In this document: positions 12,769-25,110 of the stretch, piece after piece
Layout of the letters: every line of letters begins with the position of its first letter
How positions within the stretch are numbered: position 1 is the first letter of the stretch
Assembly (NCBI GenBank): GCA_008694505.1
Contig: VZDJ01000301.1
Coordinates: 8,361,063-8,425,062, forward strand
DNA: 64,000 nt
Reading direction: 5' to 3'
From: Cyanoderma ruficeps
Taxonomy: Eukaryota; Chordata; Aves; Passeriformes; Timaliidae
Translations under genes and position numbers: made by a program
Notes under the pieces: model-generated
What the model was told of the DNA's origin: nothing
What the model saw: only the letters and a program-made list of their open reading frames with translations
Database searches by the model: none

Positions 12769-15700
12769 CTTGGGGGGAAAAGAGAAAGATCATTTTTTTT
12801 ATTTCTAACACCAAATTCAGACATCTAGAGAAATACACATAAAACCGTGCTGGGTGTAACAGTTTGAAACAGAGTTTTTACTGGTGTTTGAACACACTGC
12901 AGCTCCAAGCCTTGGAAGACAGAGTGTGAACAATGCACTGAAATTCAGGCTCCACACAAGTCAGTGAAAGATTTACCACAGATTCAAGGGCAGGTAAGAT
13001 TTATCTAAACTATTGCCAGGGAAATTGTATATTCTGTAAGAGCCCCCCTCGCTATCAGTCCCCTCAGGGAAACACAAAATTCGTAAGAGGAAGTATCCTT
13101 GTTCTCTGCTGATTATTCCTAAAAATAACAGGACCAAAATAAAAGCGCTGCTTTGGAGGATGATATGTAATCTTCATCCTGCTACCTAGCCAGAGTTACA
13201 AAAATAGCAGGCTTGCAGGAGGCATGGAGGGTCAAAAAAAAGTTACATGCTGAGGGTTTTGCAGAGATTTTGTCTGCCTTATCCTGATTTCTCTGCCCTT
13301 GTATAAATCAGGAAATTCCACATGACAGAAAACAACAGCATCAAGCATTCAGGGTCCAACTAAAACCATAAAGCACGAGGGGTTTTGGCACCTTTGAAGG
13401 CAGGAACCTGTTGTGATACAAATTAAATTATTACACCGATTTTTTTTTTATTAAATCTATTAGTTCATAGATCGTTAGTTCAATAATTTAATCACCAATT
13501 CCCCAAGACAACCTGGTGAGGCTTTGCAAGCCCAAACCTCAAGAACTCAAACACAGGAGGGGAAAGGGACCTTCTACACCCACCCTGGCAACAACCATTC
13601 AGCAGACAAGTCCTTCCCCAGATTTCAGTCTGAGCCCTCTCCAAGCTGAAGGGTGATCAAGTCACACTTGTCTCCTCTGTCACTTGTCACAGGTAGTAGG
13701 AATATGACCCTGTGCTAGAAAACCTGGGGGTGGCATTAATAAGAGAGCAGTTGTAGCCCAAGAGCTGCCTGGCAGTTGGTCACCATCACTTACACTGGGT
13801 ATTGTTAATATCCCATTCAGGATTTATGGTGCTTTTTATCTCTGAGCCTCCCTATTAAGCCTGAACACCACAGAAGGCAGCCTCGCTAACGAGAGAACAT
13901 CTTTCATCCAGAGGTCTTCAAGTAGTTTACAAATATCATTAAATTAAGCCTGTGCAGAACAAGAAAATACGATAATCATGATCAATTTTGCTGCTGAGCT
14001 GAGCGCTTGGAAGAAACCCTGCCTGGATCAAATCCACAATCAGCCAGAGATCCCAAAGGCACCACAGCTCCCAGGGGAACACCTGGGACACCATCTCAGG
14101 GTAAAGAGGACCTTTAAAAAGGACCCTTCAGGAGGAGGAACAGAGCAGATTTAAACGCAGTTCTCAGGAATTCAGGTAGCCCGTGTAAAAAGGAAGTTGG
14201 GAGAAGAAAGTTCACAGCTGTAAGCTCTGGTTGTCCTGTGTCACCATAGGAAAAAAGGTAAAGAATCCACCTGTACTGGAACACCTGACCCTGACAGAAG
14301 TTACTTTCCTGAACTAGAATATCTCCTTCTCCCAGGCTTTAGAGCAATCAGAGCAATCATCCCCATCTTCCTAAACCACACTGCCAGTGGACATCCCTCC
14401 ACGTTCTTCCTCCTCTAATGCACAGTCCCAGCTCAATATTGCTCCGTATTTCCCATTCCTCAGGTCTGCCCTGGGTGCCAACACCTCAAAACAGAACAGG
14501 AGATGGTCACAGCCCAGTTTCAGATTACCTTAAACTCCTCAAGAAACCAGCCTTCCCCCACAATTCCAATGCCATCTCCATCACATATCAATCCCTCCCA
14601 TGTGTCCCAGCTACCCCTTCCCTCCAGAATTACCTCCCCATTTAACATATTTAGCTGAAGTTCACAGCCATTGTTCCCCAGCCATTCTTAGCACAAAGTC
14701 TGCCATTTGTTTCCCATCCAAAGAAGATCTTTTTGTGCCCAAAATCTTGCCTGGATTTTTTTTTCCCTCTTTCCATTACGTCAGTTGGTCTAATAAAACC
14801 CTTGCCTTACTTAGCAACCATGCCTCACTTAGCAGGCTTTTTCAAATGACTCTCCCTCCAGTGAATAGAACATCGTGTTCTGATAATTCATGCATATCTC
14901 CTTTTATTAGAATTGCCTAAAACTTTCCAGATAAAGGTACATTCATATGCATCGCTCTTCCATAAATAAAGAAGAAGAGCTGACAATTGTTGTAATGACA
15001 CACCGAGCCCATCCCACAAGTTCCTCCTCATGTGATATTGCCATGTTTCCAGGAATAGTAGTATTGACTTCTAGGATCCAGTTAATGGGAACAGATGATG
15101 CTCACAGAACAAAACAAGCCAGCAGCAGAGTCATATGTTTATGAAGATTTATTCAAAGTAAGCCATTCCTCCATGATGCCCATGGGATAATTTAAAGGCA
15201 GGTATCAAAACTGCTGAAACACTATAATTAAATTGCAGCAATTGCATAACATGTAATCCTGTGCTGGCAGAGCTGGGAGCCAAACGTGCCCTCTCCAACA
15301 ATTCAGCACCTTCACAGCTCCCCACACACACAGTCAACACGGCAGTTTTTGAGCCACCTCACCCACTTGACACCTTATCTCTGAACCTCAGGACAGCTTC
15401 TGGGACACGGCTACGGCCAGTGAAGGTACAATTTAATTTAGCACTGTGGGACTCTGCTAATTAGAGGCCACCCAGGACTAAGCTGAAGCCTCGAGTGGAC
15501 GTAGCAGTGTGTTAGAGAACGGCTCCTATTTTTCTGCCCTGCCCTTTGCATTCAGAAGGTGTTTCTTAATGGGAGTTTAAGTGTTAAAACAAGCCAAAGG
15601 CTCAAAGGCGTGTTATGGGCCACGATTTGATTGATACACAGGTCCCCTAAAACCTTTTTGCACTGGTGCTCTGTGCCAGCCAAGGCTAACACCAAGGCTA

Positions 15701-18700
15701 TTATTAGCTTGTCAGTCTGACTCAGGCGAGGCAGAAAGCTCTCTTAATATTTGCATTAGGAGACTGCCCTTTAAACAAAGACGCCCTACACACTCCCAGC
15801 TCAAGACTTGAGATTCTAATGAACAGATAATTAGACCAACACGGAGCAAGAGGAGCCTGGGCTAATCATGTGGCTGTGGTGCCTGTGAACCGCTGCACAA
15901 CGGGAAAAGTTCAGAGAAAATTAAAAGCATCTCCAGGCAGGATGTAATTCATTCCTGTGTTTGGAATTTTAAAAAGAAAAGGAATAGTTATCTACCACAA
16001 AAATCACAGAATGGTTTGAGTTGGAAAGGACCTTAAAGATCACTCTGTTCCAGCCTCTTGCCACGGGCAGGGACACCTGCCACTGTCCCAGGTTGCTCCA
16101 AGCCCTGTCCAACCTGGCCTTGGACACTTCCAATTGTAAAAGTCCATCATATCTCTGTGACAGGGATATTTTCTTTTTCTGCCCAACACTTGGAATGCCG
16201 AAGTAAATCTCTCATTCTACCTGTCTGCTTTTTGCCCAGCTCAAAACAAGAAGCTAAAGGTAGGTAGATTTAACAGTAGCAAGAGAGCAAACACACATCA
16301 AGACACCCCTAAAGATTTCTTTCAACAGCACAAACTTTAAATCAAAACATTAACGAATACGAATTTGGCTGCCTGATTTCAGGTCTTTCCACAGAGACTC
16401 TGTGAATGACACCACCTTCTACACTAAGTCAGAGAGCTGTTAACATCTCCCTAAAAACGAGACGTTGCAGCCTGCATTGCCTCAGCCGACGAATTTGCAG
16501 CCTGAACACTATTGATCTTCCCATAAATCAGTCAATAGATGAAACCTGTCATCAGGAGCGACTTGCTGGAATTCTGTATTTTCAAAACACTAATTGGTTG
16601 CTGCTCCTTCCCCTTATGCTGTTACAAAAAGTTAAGAAAACCACAGCCTGCTTATTCAGTTTTAGTTTGAAAAGATCAAATAAGAGTTTTCTTAAGGGAA
16701 CCAAGATTACAGTCAGGGCTAAAGTCTCCACTGCTGTGATGATGACTGTTTTTGCATTAGAGATACACTGATGTTGATGTGAAAATAGTTGTACGCTGCT
16801 ACAAAGGATTTGGCTAGAAACTTTTCAGGTTAACTGTCTAAATCCCCTCACACCTCCAACATCCCTGAGAAATATCACCATTTTCTTATGAAAAAGACCT
16901 CTAGACAGACAAGGTGGCACCCTGCAGAAACATGTGGCACTGTAGAGGAGAAACAGCCAGCAGCAGGATGTTGTATGCAAAAAGAGATGCAGATTTAAAG
17001 TTTTTAATCTGTATGACCTCAATTGGAAAAAAGAAAAAAACACATTTTATTTGAACTCAGAAAAGTCAAATCAGGAAATGGGCCACAGAAACAAAAGGTC
17101 CAAAGAACAAGTCACAAATATTTGCTTGTATACATAAATTTTGTCTCTACATACATATTGCTTAATAATTCACAAAGGCCAGAATGACAGAAAAGGCTTT
17201 TATTTTTTAAACTGCCAAGCTCCCCTTTCTACCCTTAATCTATTTTAAGGCTCATTTCCCTGATAAAATTAATCAGCACTACCAGAGACAATTAGGACAT
17301 CCTGCTCCCTTGACCACTAATCAATCCCTGCTCTCTCCTGATCCTGTATCAATATTTGTGATGTTTATAGCCCCTCTGGGACGCGGATTGTAAGCACCAG
17401 GCTCATTTAGATTAGGTCTCATTATCACTGCTGCTCTCCGGCTCTGTGGATGAAGGTCCACCACACAAGGCTCCCCTCATCCCACAGGTTACTAATGCAC
17501 TGCTGTGTCTTGCTCACATCCTCTCTTTGATTAGATGGAGCAGCTGAACAACATGAGAGTTCCTTCAGCCTTTGTGCCCTGCATCTAGATGAAGAGCAAA
17601 TCAATAGGAGATGATTAATTACACACTCAGCTATTATAACAACAATGAGATTTTTAGTTCTTGCCGCTATCAAAGTGCAGCGCCTGTCGTTTACCTTCTA
17701 CTTAACCATCCTCCTCCCTCCCCCAGGACAGAATAATCTATTTTGGTTGGCAAGAAAAGCAGAAGATAAACATGCACATCCAGATCATTTAACCGTGATC
17801 AGCCGAGCCACCTTTTTTTTTTCATTTTAAAATCAGGGAGTGATTTTTTTTTTTAATTTCTTTTAGTGTCACATAGATTCAACCCCCAGCAACATCCAGT
17901 TTTATAGTTTTGGCTGCTACATCCAGGAGAGCACCAGCAGCACTGCCAGTGACCAGGCTTGCAAAGAAGCACAAACACTCAGCTTTACAAACTTAAGGAC
18001 CAGTGTCCCAAGGATCTATCTCTTAATTAGAAAACCATATGGGATATCACATAAAGGAAGCTAAGAAATAGTTGGCATGCACTTGTTAAGACAAAGCAGA
18101 TAAGGGTCCAAAATCCAGACTAAATTGAAGATGTAAAAGTGTGAAATGAGAGAGGAAAGCCCCGAGTAGCAGCAGGCACCTGTAGTGTAATTTCAATTAA
18201 CTGCACCCCTCGCCTCCTCCCACACAGGAGCCCCAATAAATCTGCCAGGTGCACACACCTGAGCCTCCTTCGGCAGAAAGGCACAAAGGGACCCGATTTT
18301 AAAATATTAACATCAAAATCATTCAAAGTGTCCCACCACTTTGTCATTCACTCTGGTTTACAGCAAGTGCCACACTGTTTGACAATTAGATGAGTTACAA
18401 GGCACTGAAATCCTCAGTTCTATTTCGGCAACCATATCTAGGAATCGTCAACTGCTTTTTTGGTGGTTGCCAGATTTTAACAGTTTCAAAGCAAAACTCC
18501 TTTTTTTTAAGCTTACTTTTAAAATAACATGGAATATATAGCTTCCTGTCAAACTGAAACAAACGTGATTACATCCAACGTATGCAATATATGTGAGAAA
18601 AATCCCTACGTGCCAACATTTTAGGTGTTCAAATATTCCAAGTCTTTCACACCCCTATAAATCATTAGCTCGATACCAATGACCACTTTTGTGTGGTTTG

Positions 18701-21700
18701 GGGTTTTTGTTTGTTTGCTTTAACACTGAGAAAACTTGGTTAAGCTAAATATTTAGTTGATTTTAGTCACAGAAAGACAAACATGCACGCATTAGTGGAT
18801 TAGTGCTCAGCAGTGGCAAACTAGAAGGGGGGAAAAGTCTCAATTTGTATCTTTTGGATTAGAAACTTATGCTGAGGTTCTAAACAACCCACAGTTCCTA
18901 CTGTTACTCTACAGACAGAGGTGGACAGGCTTTGACCCACAATTACGAGATACAAGCAATAGAATGATGAGGGAAGTTTATACAGGTGTATTTTTCACCC
19001 CTGATGGTGCACTGGTCAGGCAGGGAGAGCACCACAATTACAAACAGAAGGACAACCACTGAAGAGTCTCCTGTGGGTTGAGGTGGATAAAAACTCATTT
19101 CCTGAAGAGGAATATTCCAACCTGAGAAGACCAGGCCCAAAATACCCAATTGCTTCATAATTCATGGGGATTTCTTCATTAAAAAACAGTACAGAGCAGC
19201 CTATAAAGCCTCTTCTCAGGCACACCCTGAGATATTGTGCTAGATTTTCAATATTGAATTAGGTTGTGCACATAAAAACATGGTCTGGGCATGGCATCCT
19301 CTTCTAAACAAGATTTTGTGCCAAGTTCTGCTCTGACTTACAAAGGGAAGACAGCAAGGTGTTTCTACTGAAGAGCACAAAAACAAGTGTCAACACTTTG
19401 ATTTAAACAACATTCCCCTTTCCACACAACAATATTCACCCACAGGTCAAAGGCACTGGAAGGGAGCTCAGAGTACACATTAAAGCCCACATCATCTCAC
19501 ACCAAAGGCAGAAATACCAAGCTCCCCTCCAGAACAACTAATGATTAGTTTTAAACCAAGCCTGGAATCCAAAGCACAAACTACATACGTTCAGTACATC
19601 ATTTTCAAATGCTTTGATTTCGCAGTAATGAAAGGAAATTTCTTTCTCCTCAGAAATAAATTAAAAGCAATAGATTTGAGAGGGAACATAAGCAATAACA
19701 GGCTTGAATTTCAGAGGAAGGAACTCTATTAACCGTGTTCAAAGAGAGAAGGTATTTAATTGGTGAATAACACAAGTCTGCAACATGGGCTGTTAACCCT
19801 CTGGGAGCCAAAGCCTCACTTCCATCAAAGTTCTGCTAAAGAGTCACCTCTGGACCAGGTCTGCCACCACAGATCATCTCATCCCTCCTCACCAGGGGCT
19901 TTCTTCAAATTTATTTAAAAAAATCCACAGCCTGTCGTGCCTAGATCATGGCGTGCCTAGAACTAGGAAAAACAGGCAATGCTGGATATAAAGAATGCAG
20001 AAGAAAAGTCGAAGCAAAGACCAGGCAATTTTCCCAAGAAATACTGCAAAAACACATTTCAAGCACATTAAACTAATTGCATAAATAACTAAACTACAGC
20101 AACATTCCACAACAATTACACCTAAGGAAACCTGACAAGTTTTTTCTCTCTTGCAGTGCATTTTTGGAGAGAAATGTGAGACATCAAATCCCATTAAAAG
20201 TGAAGAGGCGTTCCCCTTCGCTTTCTCTCCCTAAATGTGCAGATTGAAGAATCATACAGTATGTGTAAGCTACTGTGATTGTGAGCAGGAAATTTCTAAG
20301 CCTCTTGTGAGATTTAGAACCATTTTATGATGTCTCTGATACCAATATCCAGGAATTTCTAAAACCTGAAAATACAGTTTGAGCCCATCTTTGATAAATA
20401 TAACAACTTCAGGCTATAAGATTTTATTGCCCGGTCTTACAGCTATTTCAGAGTTGAGGAGAAAGTCTTGATCTCATTTTTATCCTGAAGAGCAGGAAAA
20501 CACCATAAATCAGGAAAAGTACAGTACCACCATGACACTCATTCATTATCTTTAAGTCTCCTGACAGCGAATATACCAGGGCAGAAAAAGAGGGAAAAAA
20601 AAAGCACTTTGCCATCTGCTAAAAGACTAAATTCAAAATTAATATTCCTCTAGGAACTGTGAAACAGAAGGCTTTAAGTGCAAAGTCTTGAGAAATGGGA
20701 TTCTGTGCTGACCAGCATGAGCTCTATCTGGTGGCAACATCCTGTAGTGCACAGGCAAAAAAAAAGATTTTTTTGTTCAGTGTGATGTTCACATTCACAA
20801 AGATCTTCAACTGCAAATTAAAGGACTGGGGAGGGCAGGGATGGGGAAATGAGGGGATGGGACCACCATGAACTTTTATGCCCAAGCATTTAAACCATGC
20901 TTACTAAAATCCCATTATCCAAGCCTCAAAGGCTGGAGTAGCTGCTGGAAAGGTGCAGTGAGGGTTTGCTGCAACTCTGTGGATTCTGAGCAGACAGGAA
21001 GGGGAAGAAAGGTTTGAGGTTTCAGCTGAAAACAGAAGTTAGGTAAAATTCAGCAGCCTAAATCAAAATTTGCCAGTGACTCTCTCAGCTGCCAGCATCA
21101 CTTCAACCAAGGTTTAAAGAGAAATACTTCATCTCACTTGATGCACAAATTTAATAAAAAATTAAACTATGGTACAAATTTAAATGCACCACCAGCAAAC
21201 CAGGTCCTTGTTTTCACCAGAAAATCCTGCAATTTTTTTTTTTTTTAACTACAAAACCTCCCAAGCATAAGATAACCCAACCAAAGAAATGGAAGGAGAT
21301 TCCACTGCATTATTCAGTTCAGCTCAAAAAAGCAAACGTACCATAAGCCCTTATTTAATGCTAGGAAGACAAGCTTCCCTCACACCTGCAAATTGACATC
21401 ACTGGAGGTGAAAATAAAGCATATTGACTAAACAGCCAATACACAGAGACAATTTCTCACCAAGAAGTGATCACACAATCTACTTTTCACATCACTTGGA
21501 GAGTATTATAACAAAATTCCAGGCTCCAAGCTTAAGTTGGACCTCCATATACTTTATAGGAGCATTTCTCATTTTGTTTTCCGCATTGCATTCCAAATAC
21601 TCCCATTGACATGCAATTTGTTCCGCTGTAACAATCACAACTCAGAGGCATCTCCTCATATGGAAATGCTTTGCACAACAGCAGTTAATTCTTTAAATGC

Positions 21701-24633
21701 ATTCCATCAAAAAAAAACAAAAAAAAAGAGTAATTACACCTTGAAAGGAATTTTTATTCACGCCGCTTGAAAATAGCGTCCGCGGTCACATCTGTTTGCA
21801 GTGGTGCAAAACCAGCCCTGTGTCGTGGCACCCAACAGCTGGTACAGCTGAAGGGCCAAGTTTACTCGTTTTGGAAATGCAGATAACATGTGGATGCTGG
21901 ATTTGGCTTTTGGGAACGTGATTTATCAGGAGGAGCACAAGAAGTGCCCCAAAGAATTGAAGAGGCTGGAAAAACTCAGCCAGGAATCCAGCTCGACATG
22001 CAGGTGTTCCTTGGAATGTGACCAGATTGCTCATGGATAAAGTGAAAATATGCAGATACAACATGTGAGCAGTAAAGAGAAACCCTAAGCAAAACAGTTT
22101 TATTGCAAGACTGGATCCTCTGAAAGCAAAGCAGCCCCTTTAGATGTCTTCCCGGACCTGCAAATCCACAGAGTGAGTCCGAGGGCTCAATGCTGACAAA
22201 ACTTATCTCCTGACTTGTTCAAAGAAGTCCTCACTCATCTCACCTGGGAACAGAAGAATCCATTCTTGAGCCCTGTCCCAGCCCTAACCCTGAAAGGTGA
22301 TATTTATTGCACCAAGGGGGTTCCCAGCACACAGCTCAGAACCACTCCTGCCTCTGCTCTGTCCTACATCCCTAACTACAGCAGGCACCTGGACTGCTCA
22401 AACTCCCAGGGGAACGTTTCTCTAGGAGAGGATTTACCACTTCTGACAGCAAATCAAGTCCTCTTCTCTCAGTTCCCATTTCTGCACTGCCCCCTGATTT
22501 CTGTGGAGCCCAGCGCTGCATGTGAACCCAATGCCAGATAACCACACACCACACTTACATTGTCCTACACACCCCAGTTTGGGGCTAGAGAGCTCACTAC
22601 AAAGTGTTAAAAATGTGCTTTTTATCATTACACATGTTGAATTCTTCATTTAAAGGCCCTGATATGTTTTACAATGAAAATGGCATATCTGCTCTCTGGT
22701 CATCCCAACGTTCTCTGAATTTCTATTAGAGGATCATCAAGGGCTAATTGTATGGAAAAGCAGTTGATAGAAATATCTCATCATTCTGTAATCTGTTCCA
22801 CATTAAATCTCCTCAGGGGGCTCCAACATCCACACAGATCCCTCTCATTTCTAGCTAGGAGCAAACCCTCAAGTTCGCAACAGAACAAAAACAATTCTGA
22901 AGAATATCCTGTATAGCCTCAGCCACATAAGGTCTCAATCAAAACAACAGCAAAGAACACACTCAGCATGGTCTGTTCCAAGGGATACATTTGCTGTTCC
23001 GATTTCATTGACTGCAGATGACCAACAGCAAAAGACCAAACCAGAATTGGCAGAAAAAGGTGATTCATGAGAAGAATCCTCCCGGACATTTCACTGTTTC
23101 TTGGTGGAGGCTGGCAGACTCACTCCTAAAGGGTGGTGACATCTTGCATTCCTGCTTACACCAAAGGTAAAGTCCCTAAACAGCAAGGAAGTTTGGAGTA
23201 ATACTCATACTTGCCCCAGCTTGGGAAGAATGGCAGTAATTTCAGGAATATGACCCCTGGGAAAAGCACTCAAGGCTCTGACACGGGTCTGGGGGTTTGG
23301 GTGGCTGACTGCTGCTGGCTGACAATGCACTGCTGCTCCCAGTGACTCCAGCCCAGCAGCAACATCCTCACACACAGCATCACCCCCTGAAGGGAATGTT
23401 TGCTCTGTTCTTTCAGTGACACAACTTCTTAAAAAGGTAAAAAAGCAAACAAAAACTGCTTGGAGGCAATTCGCAAGTTAACAGCACCTCCAGCTTCAAA
23501 AGTGCAGAATCATAGTTATTACTGATGTCAAATGCAAACAGATTAATGTAGGCCAATGCTATTCCTCCTCCTGGCAGAGTAATTGCTCACAAAGAGAGCA
23601 CGAAGCGTGCCTGAAAGAAACACGCAGCACTTTTAACAAAGGAGAATGTTTCACCACAGAATCAGCTTAACTTCTCTAAGCACTGTGATGGATACTTCGT
23701 GCTCCAGCAAAATGGAGTAATATAAACCACCTTAAAAGCACTTCTGGTAAATACCGTGTAAATATGTATTGCATAGAAAGCCAGTGAGCAATGGGCTTGG
23801 AAATCTCAATTTTCAGACAGAATACAGAACTACACTGAAAGCAAATACAAGACATTAATTATGAAAGAGCGGGATGAAGTTGATGAAGACAAAACCCAGA
23901 AAATAGGAGAGGTTAGAAATTAGGGCATACACAGACATCTGAAAAGCCTATTGTCAGATTGCTTTGAGAGGGGGGTTCGGGGGCACAACATTCCTTAAAA
24001 CACAAGGCGAGAAATGCACACAAGGCAGGAAACAGTTTCCAGCAACATTCAATTTCAACACGCAAAAAAACTTTATACCCGCGGACTTTGTGCATGCGGC
24101 CAGCTACTCCCTTTTAGAATCCGACCAGAAAACCACCTCGGGACACAAAACGTTCCACTGCGTTTACAACAAAAGGCATTTGTTGCTCGTGCCGTGCAGA
24201 CGGAGCCCCTCAGAGAAAGTTCCCCGGCGCCGCAGCAGCCGCGCACACACACACGTGCGGCCCCGAGTTCTTTGTGCGCGCTCCCGGCCGCGGGAGGATG
24301 CTCCCGGCTCCCCGCACGGATTCCCGGCTGGTACCCCCAGCTTCATCCTGCCGCTCTCCCCAGGCTCCGCTGGTCGAAGGCGAAGGCAGCGGCAGCAGCA
24401 TCCCGGGGGATGCCTTCATCTCCGCGGCACGGCACGGCCGAGCGCAGCGCTCCCTCCTCGCCGGGAGCCCCGCACGCCTCATCCAGGACAACTCTGCTCG
24501 CTCCGGGAGAGTCACCCACCCAAACTTTCCCTGCAGCCGCGGGGAACCCGAGAGGAGCAGGAGCATCCCCGCGGGGCCACGGGCGGCGTGTCCCTGCCGT
24601 GCTGTCCCCGCCGAGCCCCGCACACTCACTCAC
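12769..24633 (-). other. EGFEM1 intron 1
   Basis: This intron of about 11.9 kb joins the signal-peptide exon to the EMI exons. It is mostly AT-rich unique sequence, with one CR1 tail at 16001-16140 and several T or A runs (13440-13449, around 17813 and 17847, 21232-21246). The portion from about 24.19 kb to exon 1 is CpG island. No coding segment with homology was found. The open frame at 22215-22541 (+) resembles nothing known to me. Confidence 0.75.
16001..16140 (-). repeat. CR1 LINE 3' tail, truncated
   Basis: Read on the plus strand it starts AATCACAGAATGGTTTGAG, then TTGGAAAGGACCTTAAAGA, GGGCAGGGACACCTGCCA, and CTGGCCTTGGACACTTCCA. This is the reverse complement of the CR1 3' end, so the element points left. 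It is the best-preserved tail in EGFEM1 intron 1 and lies in the gene's sense direction. Confidence 0.9.
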
Positions 24634-24710
24634 ATGCCCCGCTGCAGCCGCGGCTCGGCGGCCAGAGCGCAGCCCAGCAGCACGGAGAGCAGCGCCGGGC
24701 CGGCTCCCAT
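24634..24710 (-). CDS. EGFEM1: EGFEM1 coding exon 1 (signal peptide)
   Basis: The ATG at 24710 sits in a strong Kozak context (GCCATGG). It opens 25 codons plus two bases, reading MGAGPALLSVLLGCALAA then EPRLQRG. This is a short signal peptide with a hydrophobic core at about residues 6-18, a likely cleavage after Ala-Ala, and no basic residue in its n-region. The exon ends AT|GTGAGT, a consensus donor. The two leftover bases join the first G of exon 2 to make Met, so the phase (2) matches. The exon lies in a CpG island, as expected for a first exon. The gene name comes from the EMI and EGF exons downstream and from the divergent GOLIM4 neighbour. Linkage of this exon to exon 2 across 11.9 kb rests on phase agreement and the signal peptide, not on a transcript. 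Confidence 0.8.
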
Positions 24711-24748
24711 GGCGCTGCCGGGGGACGGAGGATGGAGCGCCGGCTGGA

Positions 24749-24795
24749 GCAGCAGCAACACCCTCAGCAGAAACAGCAGCAGCAGCGGCAGCCCC
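24749..24795 (-). repeat. CTG-rich leader repeat just upstream of EGFEM1 ATG
   Basis: On the transcribed strand this is a run of CTG and near-CTG triplets in two clusters, interrupted by TTT, AGG and GTG codons. It lies in the probable 5' untranslated region, 39-85 bases before the start codon. It is in frame with the EGFEM1 ATG, and the frame is open back to a TGA at 24803. Confidence 0.7.
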
Positions 24796-25110
24796 CCAAA
24801 TCATTTAAAGCGGCGGCAGAGCCGCGCCACGGGAGGGGCGGCCCCGGCCCGGCCCCATCCCCGCCCCGCCGGGCAGAGCCGCGCCCGCCCGCGGAGCGCA
24901 GCGCTGTGCGCCCGCCCGCGCCGGGTCCCGGCAGCTCCCCTCGGGAATATCGCTGCATTCCCGCCCGCAAAAGGAGCTTGTCCTGCTCCGCAGCCCCGCC
25001 GGGAGCAGCTCGCAGCAGGAGATCAGCGGAGGAGGCAGGCGGGGGGTGTTTTCCATGTCCGTACGCGGGGATGTGCAGCCTCCAGCCGCCCTGCCCTCCC
25101 TGCGCCGCCG

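Larger units (their letters stand above)
24190..25110 (-). promoter_or_regulatory. CpG island spanning EGFEM1 promoter and exon 1
   Basis: GC content and CpG density rise sharply here compared with the AT-rich flanks, with many GGCGG/CCGCC blocks. The island covers the EGFEM1 start codon at 24710 and reaches about 0.4 kb on either side or more. A TTTAAA TATA-like element at 24804-24809 is about 95 bp upstream of the ATG and could position a start site near 24775. That is inference. The long open frames across the island (for example 423 residues at 23964-25235 +) are low-complexity Arg/Pro/Ala translations expected from GC-rich DNA. Confidence 0.75.

Noticed and set aside
13480..13760. Possible further CR1 fragment
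   Set aside because: Only short scattered resemblances (such as CTCTCCAAGCTGAAGGG) were seen, without the ordered 3' tail blocks found in the accepted copies.
1..24633. miR-551b, known to me to lie within human EGFEM1P
   Set aside because: I looked for the mature sequence in either orientation and did not find it. It may lie in a later intron outside the window.
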